Below, one piece after another: positions 1-4,971 of a stretch of DNA of 5,259 nt (positions are counted from its first letter, which is position 1; the number at the start of each line of letters is the position of its first letter). Below the pieces are notes generated by a model. The model did no database searches. It had not been told where the DNA came from and saw only the letters and a list, made by a program, of their open reading frames with translations. This stretch comes from an uncultured Chlorobiaceae bacterium (lineage in GTDB: Bacteria; Bacteroidota; Chlorobiia; Chlorobiales; Chlorobiaceae), in contig CAIQSY010000054.1 of assembly GCA_903874585.1 (NCBI GenBank), forward strand, positions 1 to 5,259, in the 5' to 3' direction. The translations under genes were made by a program, and so were the position numbers.

Positions 1-574
1 AATCGTCATTCACCGACTGGATAAAACAGGCGTGAGCTTGTGGCCGCGAATAAGCATCCTCCGACTCCTTCACCTTGCCCGTTGCAGGATCAACATAATA
101 GTGCCCTTGCGCCGGTCCGGTCGTTCCATAAGCAAAATTGAGGCCAGTATTGAACCACTGCGGAGAATTTGGTGCGCCCATCTGCCCCAAAAGCATGAAC
201 GCCATTTCGTCATAAAATGCCTGGGCATCGTCAGGCGTATCAAAATACCCGTTCTTCTCACCCCAATCGCGCCAGCAACCCACCATCCGATGCACCACCT
301 GCTTGATGGAATGCTCACTGCCCGTCACCGGCTTACCCTCGCTGTCGGTTATGACGTTCCCCTGCTCGTCGCACTGCAGAATACCCGTTTTGCGGAAATA
401 CTTCTGCGCAAGAATATCAGCCGCAACCTGCGACCATTGGGCTGGAACCTCGATATTCGTCATCTCAAAAACCTTTGAGCCATCAGGATTACGAAGTACC
501 GATGTTCGTGTCGTGTAGTCGAACCGGTCATAGACATTCTCACCAGGAAGGGTGAAGAGACGAAATATTTTCAT
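1..574 (-). CDS. nrdJ: Class II (adenosylcobalamin-dependent) ribonucleotide reductase, N-terminal part
   Basis: This enzyme reduces ribonucleotides to deoxyribonucleotides for DNA synthesis, using adenosylcobalamin to make the active-site thiyl radical; it works without oxygen and needs no small radical subunit. Only the first 191 codons are present, because the frame is open through the left edge. The ATG at 574-572 begins MKIFRLFTLPGENVYDRF. Family landmarks are APNSPQWFNTG at residues 134-144 and HACFIQSVNDD at 181-191; Cys183 corresponds to the first substrate-reducing cysteine of the NrdA/NrdJ fold. The thiyl-radical cysteine, C-terminal redox pair and cobalamin-binding region would lie outside the window. 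No Shine-Dalgarno sequence is visible before the ATG, and I saw no convincing NrdR box or cobalamin riboswitch between 575 and 900. The start overlaps the last stop of the broken zinc-ribbon gene (TCATGA). Family assignment is firm. Confidence 0.93.
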   Translation of the reverse strand, partial: MKIFRLFTLPGENVYDRFDYTTRTSVLRNPDGSKVFEMTNIEVPAQWSQVAADILAQKYFRKTGILQCDEQGNVITDSEGKPVTGSEHSIKQVVHRMVGCWRDWGEKNGYFDTPDDAQAFYDEMAFMLLGQMGAPNSPQWFNTGLNFAYGTTGPAQGHYYVDPATGKVKESEDAYSRPQAHACFIQSVNDD

Positions 575-898
575 GAGATATCAGGTGTAGAAATTGGAGA
601 TTTTTGATAGTTGAGCAGGAGAACGAAAAAGACCACCTCATTGATGACAAATTTGGCGGGGATAGAACATACAAAAACAAGCCAACCTAAAGAAATAACC
701 TTTCCTATAGTTGAGTAACCTTTACGTAGAGTAAACTAAGAAAAAAAGAAAGAGAAGAAGAAAATTCCTACACCAAGCCAAAAGCCGATATATCTTTTTT
801 TTATTTTTGATGCTTACGTTTGGTTTACCGCAGTTTGGGCAAAGTTGAGCTTCGTTTGTCATCTCTTTGCCGCATTCTTGGCATGTGATCATAGCCAT
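571..898 (-). pseudogene. Broken zinc-ribbon membrane protein gene (frameshift plus nonsense)
   Basis: The ATG at 898-896 starts MAMITCQECGKEMTNEAQLC, followed by PNCGKP. Two CxxC pairs (Cys6/Cys9, Cys20/Cys23) form a typical zinc ribbon. In this frame the protein is 58 residues and ends at TAA 724-722, and the part after the ribbon looks unnatural. Shifting by one base at the run of eight A residues (802-795 on the minus strand) opens a frame reading RYIGFWLGVGIFFFSFFFS, then TAG at 738-736, then FTLRKGYSTIGKVISLGWL and a further hydrophobic stretch, ending at TGA 573-571. A Trp codon (TGG) at the TAG would give WFTLRKGYST, a motif I recall from zinc-ribbon small membrane proteins. So one extra A plus one G-to-A change would explain the break. 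The true 3' end may be earlier than 571. A short 58-residue functional protein is the less likely alternative. Confidence 0.72.
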
Positions 899-909
899 AC
901 AATTGTAGG

Positions 910-940
910 TATCATTATGATAGCCATAAATAAATATGGC
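910..940. repeat. Two adjacent short inverted repeats upstream of the zinc-ribbon gene
   Basis: Positions 910-922 read TATCATTATGATA, a perfect 6-bp inverted repeat around one central base. Immediately next to it, GCCATA (923-928) and TATGGC (935-940) form a perfect 6-bp inverted repeat with a 6-base spacer. They lie 12 to 42 bases upstream of the zinc-ribbon ATG on the minus strand. There is no T-tract, so this is not a normal intrinsic terminator; an operator is possible. Both repeats are short and in AT-rich DNA, where chance palindromes are common. Confidence 0.25.
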
Positions 941-1013
941 ACATCTCTGGGGGTTATGATCCGAATATTACGGGCGATAGTATTCTCGTTGGTTTTCTAT
1001 TTCCTGCGAATGT

Positions 1014-1550
1014 TTAGCTGCCAGCTTTCGACAAGTCATTGATGTACCACTGTTTATGGAATTCGATGAAATCCTCCATTTGTTTACCGAATACGCCAAT
1101 CCAACCTCCAGTCCACGTGCCGAATGCTGCTGTGCCATCGGGCTTGATAACATTCTCTGGTAATGTGCGCATGGTATAAACGGGGTTCTGAGTTTCAAAT
1201 TCAACGCCTAACGTTTTAAAGTAAGAGCCCTTGAGTAAGAACTTAGTTTGCCCCTTGAAGGAAAGCTTAACTGTTTCATAATCACAATCTTTTTGAGTGG
1301 CTGCGAACTGTAAAAGTACACGGAAGATGTCAACGGGGCTATTTGTTTCAGAAACAACTTGTAGGTCAAACACAAGCGTTTTCGGATTTACGAGATAATC
1401 ATAATGAGCAAGTGCGCTGATCCCTTTATTTCGCGTATCAGAATTGAGAACAGTGGAAAGGGAGCGTTGAACGAGTATATAGTTTATTGCTAATACGACT
1501 GTTATGATTAGCGTGAGGCTACCCAAAAAGACTGCGAACCGACGAGACAT
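1014..1550 (-). CDS. Hypothetical membrane-anchored protein, 178 aa
   Basis: I do not recognise a named family. The ATG at 1550-1548 begins MSRRFAVFLGSLTLIITVVL. Residues 5-27 form one strong hydrophobic segment after two arginines, so the protein is probably anchored in the inner membrane (or carries an uncleaved signal) with about 150 residues outside the cytoplasm. The rest alternates hydrophobic and polar residues, as in beta-rich domains. A tryptophan/glycine-rich stretch near the C-terminus, GTWTGGWIGVFGKQMEDF (residues 144-161), followed by EFHKQWYINDL, looks conserved in character and would be a good search probe. There is a single cysteine (Cys89) and no lipobox. The upstream DNA is AT-rich without a Shine-Dalgarno motif. 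It shares orientation with the flanking small membrane-protein genes, but gaps of about 100 bases on each side leave co-transcription open. Confidence 0.75.
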   Translation of the reverse strand: MSRRFAVFLGSLTLIITVVLAINYILVQRSLSTVLNSDTRNKGISALAHYDYLVNPKTLVFDLQVVSETNSPVDIFRVLLQFAATQKDCDYETVKLSFKGQTKFLLKGSYFKTLGVEFETQNPVYTMRTLPENVIKPDGTAAFGTWTGGWIGVFGKQMEDFIEFHKQWYINDLSKAGS

Positions 1551-1646
1551 TATATGCTATTTTAAAGTTATAGTCCTTTAATACTAGGAATTATCTATCT
1601 GGTGATTTACACAATTTCCCTTATAACCCTAATGTATGTATCTTAT

Positions 1647-1907
1647 TTAAGAATTAGACTTTTCTGTATACCCCTGTTTATAAAGACTTTTTTCGTGCAA
1701 ACCATTTGCAAATGCTGGGAATACCAGCCACGATATCCCTCCTGTAGCAATAGCTGCGATAAATGCCATAACAGCCCATCCCCACATACCTTTAACTGCA
1801 AACCAAAAAATACCACATAAAAAACAGGACCATGACCAACCCATAAAGACAGGCTGAGAATACCCATTCCCTGATGGATGATACAGATTGTTTTTAAGCG
1901 TGCTCAT
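1647..1907 (-). CDS. Small DUF2628-like membrane protein, 86 aa
   Basis: The ATG at 1907-1905 starts a protein with a short hydrophilic N-terminus ending HPSGNGYSQPVFMGWSWSCF, two hydrophobic segments (about residues 27-40 and 44-66) separated by the short turn KGMWGW, and a charged tail with ANGLHEKSLYKQGY (residues 67-80). The order of a Gly-Trp-Ser-Trp motif at the first helix, a K-x-x-W turn and an N-x-L...L-x-x-x-G-Y tail is what I associate with DUF2628 family inner-membrane proteins, whose function is unknown. The Trp-rich segments indicate membrane insertion. The protein is short compared with many DUF2628 members, which often carry an N-terminal zinc ribbon; here a separate broken zinc-ribbon gene lies about 750 bases downstream. 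A second frame over the same region (1643-1867, minus) is a shadow, because it lacks this family pattern. Confidence 0.68.
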   Translation of the reverse strand: MSTLKNNLYHPSGNGYSQPVFMGWSWSCFLCGIFWFAVKGMWGWAVMAFIAAIATGGISWLVFPAFANGLHEKSLYKQGYTEKSNS

Positions 1908-1917
1908 AATGAAATAT

Positions 1918-1965
1918 TTAAATTAAATAACACAAAAGAACTATAGCTGCTGCAAGTTTTTTCAC
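1918..1965 (-). other. Tiny signal-peptide-like reading frame (15 aa), possible relic
   Basis: A GTG at 1965-1963 opens a short frame encoding VKKLAAAIVLLCYLI before TAA at 1920-1918. Two lysines followed by a small, hydrophobic run ending in Leu-Leu-Cys closely resemble the start of a lipoprotein signal peptide, but nothing follows. It could be the decayed 5' end of a lost lipoprotein gene or chance in AT-rich DNA. An in-frame stop lies directly before the GTG and there is no clear ribosome-binding site. It sits 10 bases upstream of the DUF2628-like gene. Confidence 0.2.
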
Positions 1966-1976
1966 CTAAAAAACTT
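1954..1976. repeat. Nine-base A/T-rich inverted repeat
   Basis: AAGTTTTTT (1954-1962) and AAAAAACTT (1968-1976) are perfectly complementary around the 5-base spacer CACCT. It lies between the secreted-protein gene and the DUF2628-like gene, which are both on the minus strand. Each arm has one G/C pair and no U-rich tail follows, so it would be a poor intrinsic terminator. It overlaps the start of the tiny signal-peptide-like frame. Confidence 0.25.
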
Positions 1977-2104
1977 ATAAAATACTGAGCTTGTAGAGAT
2001 AGCAAATTGGTTTGCCGTTTACAGAAAGCAAAAAAACGGTTGCTCAGTTTTGATAACCCGAAGGCGCTATACTTTAGTTAAAGCGCGATACATGATATCG
2101 ACAA

Positions 2105-2665
2105 CTACCATCTATACCCTACACTTCCCACAACACCTCTTCGATTGTCATACTCGCAATGTACGGAAATAAGAGACCCTATAGGATAAAAAGCTGCACC
2201 ACCGCCAAATAGTCCCGTAATCTTCGAAGCGCTATTTAATTTGTATAACCATCCCGTTGCATTAGAAACAGCAATATCTTCTTTTTCGGCTATGCTAACC
2301 CCTCCTGTGCCAAATAAAAATAATCCACTGCCCGGAATAGGTTCAATTCCCAGTTTTGTGTAAAAGGCATACTCTGGATTTGGCTGTTTATGAATGACAT
2401 AATAATTGCTATGCGGGATTGAATAATCTAGTATATCTCCGGACACGCTGTCGTTATTAAAGATAGCTCCAAACCCACCACCAATCATGTAGTTTACAGT
2501 ATTATCAGTTGTTACCTTACTATAATCAATTGATATGTTTACAGCTCCGGCCTTTCCTCCAGAACCCACACCAAAACTTACGTTATTTTCAGCTAATAGA
2601 ATCCTAGGTACAAGACTTGTGAAGATAATCAAGCATGCTGAAATGGTAGAGATATTATATTTCAT
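2105..2665 (-). CDS. Secreted glycine-rich protein, probable outer-membrane beta-barrel, 186 aa
   Basis: The ATG at 2665-2663 begins with a clear signal peptide: a Lys at position 2, a hydrophobic core at residues 8-24 and a likely signal-peptidase I site after Ala25 (ILLA-EN). The mature protein is rich in Gly, Ser, Tyr and Phe in alternating patterns such as VSFGVGSGGKAGAV, GGGFGAIF, SGLFLFGTGGVSIAE and GLFGGGAAFYPIG. It ends VGSVGYRW, an aromatic terminal residue in a beta-strand, which is the usual mark of outer-membrane barrels recognised by BamA. About 160 mature residues would suit a small 8-strand barrel. The EYDNRRGVVGSVGYRW ending resembles other small hypothetical barrel proteins I recall, but I cannot name a family or ligand. 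The gene stands alone, with about 115 bases upstream and about 200 downstream free of other genes. A secreted soluble beta-rich protein is the main alternative. Confidence 0.78.
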   Translation of the reverse strand: MKYNISTISACLIIFTSLVPRILLAENNVSFGVGSGGKAGAVNISIDYSKVTTDNTVNYMIGGGFGAIFNNDSVSGDILDYSIPHSNYYVIHKQPNPEYAFYTKLGIEPIPGSGLFLFGTGGVSIAEKEDIAVSNATGWLYKLNSASKITGLFGGGAAFYPIGSLISVHCEYDNRRGVVGSVGYRW

Positions 2666-2780
2666 TGTAATAGTTTATGGTTAAATATCACTCACGGCTA
2701 AACGATTAAAAGCAATAACTTATTTTATCATTTTGTCGACAATCACCATCTGGGGCGAGAGCGATAAGTGATGACGGCGC

Positions 2781-3044
2781 TTATTGGCTTATAACGTAAC
2801 GTTCCAACCCATCTGGCGCAAGATCTTCACCTTCGGGCCAGCAGATGCCGCCAATTGGATCGATACTAACCTGCCGAAAATACCTCTCCTGACGCAGTCG
2901 CCAGTAGGCGTCGCGACTTTGTATCAAAGGTTCAAGATTCAGGGTTAGCTCCTGGTCATCTGTTAATCTGACTTGTAATCTCAGCCCTGAAAGTGGTATC
3001 ACTTCCACAACCTGAACCCATGGTGTTTCAAGTAGTGAGCTCAT
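2781..3044 (-). CDS. DUF2442 family protein, 87 aa
   Basis: The ATG at 3044-3042 lies inside the end of the DUF4160 gene, overlapping it by 17 bases, so the two are almost certainly translated from one mRNA. The protein fits DUF2442: a V-x-x-V-x-P-x-x-G...L-x-V opening (residues 12-27), an L-x-L-x-x-L-I segment (33-41), Y-F-R-Q-V at 55-59, and the hallmark ICWPEGEDLAPDGL at residues 67-80. DUF2442 proteins are short, and this one looks complete. They are often found next to DUF4160, and the pair has been suspected of being toxin-antitoxin-like, with DUF2442 the more likely antitoxin or DNA-binding partner. That role is an inference from gene pairing; no catalytic residues or helix-turn-helix are obvious. 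Confidence 0.87.
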   Translation of the reverse strand: MSSLLETPWVQVVEVIPLSGLRLQVRLTDDQELTLNLEPLIQSRDAYWRLRQERYFRQVSIDPIGGICWPEGEDLAPDGLERYVISQ

Positions 3045-3255
3045 TCCACGTTGTCATTAACTCCTCTTTGTTAGCCAAGATAAAGCTTTTTATTTTCCTT
3101 AGTTGTGCTGTTGGCATCTGACCCGCACATAATTCTCCACTCTCCAGACTGAACGATCCGGCATAATCACCATACATTGCGTGACAATGAGGCTTTTCAT
3201 GATCATCCATGTACATGTAAATCGAAATACCAAAGAAAAAGGCTATACGCGGCAT
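3028..3255 (-). CDS. DUF4160 family protein, 75 aa
   Basis: I chose the ATG at 3255-3253, giving MPRIAFFFGISIYMYMDDHE, because DUF4160 proteins characteristically begin M-P-x-I and continue to a Tyr/Phe-rich strand. A TTG at 3273 would add six residues (MNTELS) and is less likely. Diagnostic features are the histidine cluster HEKPHCHAMY (residues 19-28), the segment FSLESGEL (35-42), GQMP (45-48) and a C-terminal helix ending in W-x-x-L. The family is small, with few biochemical data; the conserved H-x-x-x-H-x-H motif suggests metal or nucleic-acid contact, but this is unproven. It is the first gene of the overlapping DUF4160-DUF2442 pair and is transcribed divergently from jetA, leaving a 267-base shared leader. 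Truncation is unlikely because the length matches the family. Confidence 0.88.
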   Translation of the reverse strand: MPRIAFFFGISIYMYMDDHEKPHCHAMYGDYAGSFSLESGELCAGQMPTAQLRKIKSFILANKEELMTTWNELTT

Positions 3256-3281
3256 TGATAATTCAGTGTTCAATTATTGCA

Positions 3282-3294
3282 GTATTTTTAATAC
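3282..3294. promoter_or_regulatory. Short palindrome upstream of DUF4160, possible operator
   Basis: GTATTTTTAATAC is a 5-bp inverted repeat around TTT, 27 bases upstream of the DUF4160 ATG. Toxin-antitoxin-like operons are often self-repressed through palindromes in this position, which is the only reason to list it. It is short and AT-rich, so chance is a serious alternative. Confidence 0.2.
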
Positions 3295-3302
3295 CGATGG
3301 CT

Positions 3303-3332
3303 TTCAACATGTCCATTTGAATAAGTTATACT
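3303..3332 (+). promoter_or_regulatory. Candidate promoter for the jet operon
   Basis: TATACT at 3327-3332 matches five of six bases of the -10 consensus. A poor -35-like element, TTCAAC (3303-3308), lies 18 bases upstream. Transcription would start near 3340, giving a leader of roughly 180 bases before jetA. The -35 match is only three of six, so the call is tentative. Confidence 0.22.
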
Positions 3333-3522
3333 ATTTTTTTGAGAGCTCAATATTCTAACTATTGATTGCAATGGGACAAATCCAGCGCTTCGATGATGTT
3401 GTTGCGAATCAGGGGGATTTTGATAGCTAACGAAAGAAAAACCGCTGAAAAATCTTTAACTTCCCTCCCAAATACAGCCCGCATCCGACGGCGCTCTTTC
3501 CACCACAATCAATGCTGCACCT

Positions 3523-4971
3523 TTGGCTCTCGACTACTCCACCCTGAACCTGCTCCGTCAGAACCATCCTGCGTGGCGCCTCCTGTGCGCTCAACATGCG
3601 CCGCTGGTGGCGGGATTTCTGCACCGGGTCTTTATTGTGCCCAATGTGCGGATTCTCTCGCAGGCCGATCTGGTTGAGGCGCTGGAGGATGAGCTTTTTG
3701 CCCTGCGCCAGCAATTAGGCGCCGACCAGTTTCCCAATACGGCGCAAAGTTACCTGAATGAGTGGGCCGAGAACGACAAGGGGTGGCTGCGCAAATTCTA
3801 TCCGGACGGAACGGATGAGCCTCACTTCGACCTGACGGCCTCCACTGAAAAGGCGCTGGCCTGGCTTGAGAGTTTAACCGAGCGTGCATTTGTAGGCACC
3901 GAGTCACGACTGCTTACCCTCTTTGAACTCTTGCGGCAGATGAGCACGGGAAGCCAGGCTGACCCGGAGGTGCGGATTGCGGAGCTGCAAAAGCGGCGTG
4001 ACGACATTGATGCCGAAATTGCCCGTATTCGTGCCGGAGAGATATCGCTGCTTGATGATACCGGCCTGAAGGATCGCTTTCAGCAGTTTCTGCAATTAGC
4101 TCGTGAGTTGCTGACCGATTTTCGTGAGGTGGAACATAACTTTCGCACGCTCGACCGCCGCGTGCGTGAGCGCATTGCCCTCTGGGAGGGTGCCAAGGGG
4201 GCGCTGCTGGAGCAGATCATGGGCGAACGTGATGCCATCGCCGATTCGGATCAGGGGAAAAGCTTTCGGGCATTCTGGGACTTTCTCATGTCGCAGTCAC
4301 GCCAGGAGGAGCTGAGTCTGCTTCTGGAAGAGGTGCTGGCCTTGCCGCCGATCATCTCCATGCGCCCCGACAACCGTCTGCGGCGAGTTCACTACGACTG
4401 GCTGGAGGCCGGAGAGCACACCCAGCGCACGGTGGCCCGCCTCTCCGAGCAGTTGCGCCGCTTTCTCGATGACAAGGCGTGGCTTGAGAATCGGCGCATC
4501 ATGGATATTCTGCACAACGTCGAAACCCAGGCCCTTGATTTGCGCGACGATCTCCCGTCAGGCGGCTTCATGCCTCTCGACGGTTCCTCCGCGCTCATTG
4601 AACTGCCTCTCGAACGAACGCTCTATCGCCCTCCCTTCAGGCCATTGATTGCCGGTGTTGCCCTTGATGAGGGGGATGCAGAGATTGATACCGCCGTGCT
4701 CTACGCCCAGGTGATGGTCGATCGGGCCGAGCTGTTGCGCAATATCCGCCTGGAACTTCAGACGCGCAGCCAGGTGACGCTTGGGGAGGTGGTTGCGCGT
4801 CATCCTCTCCATAACGGACTGGCCGAGCTGGTTGCCTACCTGCAACTTGCCGGAGAGTGGCCCCGAACAACGGTGGATGAAGGGGTAGAGGAGCAGGTAC
4901 AATGGCAGAGCCCGACGGGGATAACCCGTGAGGCCACCTTGCCGCGTATTATCTTATTAAGAAACGGATGA
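3523..4971 (+). CDS. jetA: Wadjet defence protein JetA (DUF3375, kleisin subunit), 482 aa
   Basis: JetA is the MukF/MksF-like kleisin of the type I Wadjet system. It links JetB and the JetC SMC ATPase into a loop-extruding complex that detects small circular DNA for cleavage by JetD. The N-terminus LDYSTLNLLRQNHPAWRLLC followed by HAPLVAGFLHRVFI is the DUF3375 signature. Residues 1 to about 110 should form the winged-helix dimerisation domain. An acidic/basic helix near residues 148-172 (RIAELQKRRDDIDAEIARI) and helices to about 330 look coiled-coil-like. The C-terminal region from about 415 (LGEVVARHPLHNGLAELVAYL) should be the winged helix that contacts the JetC head. The length fits the family. 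No ATG is available: the first usable codon after the in-frame TAA (3457-3459) is TTG 3523, with no Shine-Dalgarno motif. The stop overlaps jetB as ATGA. GC content is much higher than in the genes to the left. Confidence 0.93.
   Translation: MALDYSTLNLLRQNHPAWRLLCAQHAPLVAGFLHRVFIVPNVRILSQADLVEALEDELFALRQQLGADQFPNTAQSYLNEWAENDKGWLRKFYPDGTDEPHFDLTASTEKALAWLESLTERAFVGTESRLLTLFELLRQMSTGSQADPEVRIAELQKRRDDIDAEIARIRAGEISLLDDTGLKDRFQQFLQLARELLTDFREVEHNFRTLDRRVRERIALWEGAKGALLEQIMGERDAIADSDQGKSFRAFWDFLMSQSRQEELSLLLEEVLALPPIISMRPDNRLRRVHYDWLEAGEHTQRTVARLSEQLRRFLDDKAWLENRRIMDILHNVETQALDLRDDLPSGGFMPLDGSSALIELPLERTLYRPPFRPLIAGVALDEGDAEIDTAVLYAQVMVDRAELLRNIRLELQTRSQVTLGEVVARHPLHNGLAELVAYLQLAGEWPRTTVDEGVEEQVQWQSPTGITREATLPRIILLRNG

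Larger units (their letters stand above)
3256..3522. other. Divergent leader between the DUF4160/DUF2442 pair and jetA
   Basis: This 267-base stretch has no convincing gene. Its left half is AT-rich, like the small genes on that side, and its right half (from about 3370) approaches the GC content of jetA, so the composition boundary falls inside it. It should contain promoters for both directions. Two tiny open frames occur: ATG 3371 to TAA 3430 on the plus strand (19 aa, beginning MGQIQRFDDVVANQGDFDS), and 3508 to 3359 on the minus strand (about 49 codons, including IPLIRNNIIEALDLSHCNQ at its end). The latter reads like the C-terminal tail of a lost protein, but I cannot assign a family. Neither has a good ribosome-binding site. 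Confidence 0.5.

Noticed and set aside
32..518. Plus-strand frames at 32-478 and 303-518 and a minus frame at 70-318
   Set aside because: All lie over nrdJ, whose own frame matches class II reductases through residue 191; these are shadows.
607..715. Exact 9-base repeat ATAGTTGAG at 607-615 and 707-715, spaced 100 bases
   Set aside because: A 9-base repeat in 5 kb is expected by chance, and no further copies or dyad structure support a regulatory role.
575..900. Possible cobalamin riboswitch or NrdR box upstream of nrdJ
   Set aside because: I found no B12-box-like or NrdR-box-like motif; the region is better explained as the broken zinc-ribbon gene.
963..985. Hairpin GAATATTA / TAGTATTC just downstream of the 1014-1550 gene
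   Set aside because: The 8-bp stem is AT-rich with one wobble pair and no T-tract, so it is too weak to call a terminator.
845..1204. Frames 845-1042 (plus) and 968-1204 (minus)
   Set aside because: They overlap the zinc-ribbon start and the 1014-1550 gene and show no domain pattern.
1602..1867. Frames 1602-1820 (plus) and 1643-1867 (minus)
   Set aside because: They are opposite or offset to the DUF2628-like gene and lack its membrane pattern.
2064..2086. GCGCT / AGCGC arms with a 13-base spacer downstream of the secreted-protein gene
   Set aside because: The stem is short, the loop long and there is no T-tract in either direction; not a credible terminator.
2098..2751. Imperfect 16-base direct repeat TCGACAA..ACCATCT at 2098-2113 and 2736-2751 flanking the secreted-protein gene
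   Set aside because: It looks like an insertion-site duplication, but 14 of 16 matches is near what chance allows in a window this size, and the left copy overlaps the end of the gene.
3366..3677. Plus-strand 103-codon frame across the jetA start
   Set aside because: Its second half lies over the conserved JetA N-terminus in the wrong frame. Only its first part is of interest, as a possible shifted jetA leader.
3632..4902. Several minus-strand and one plus-strand frames inside jetA
   Set aside because: These are long shadow frames expected in GC-rich coding DNA; JetA family matches are continuous in its own frame.
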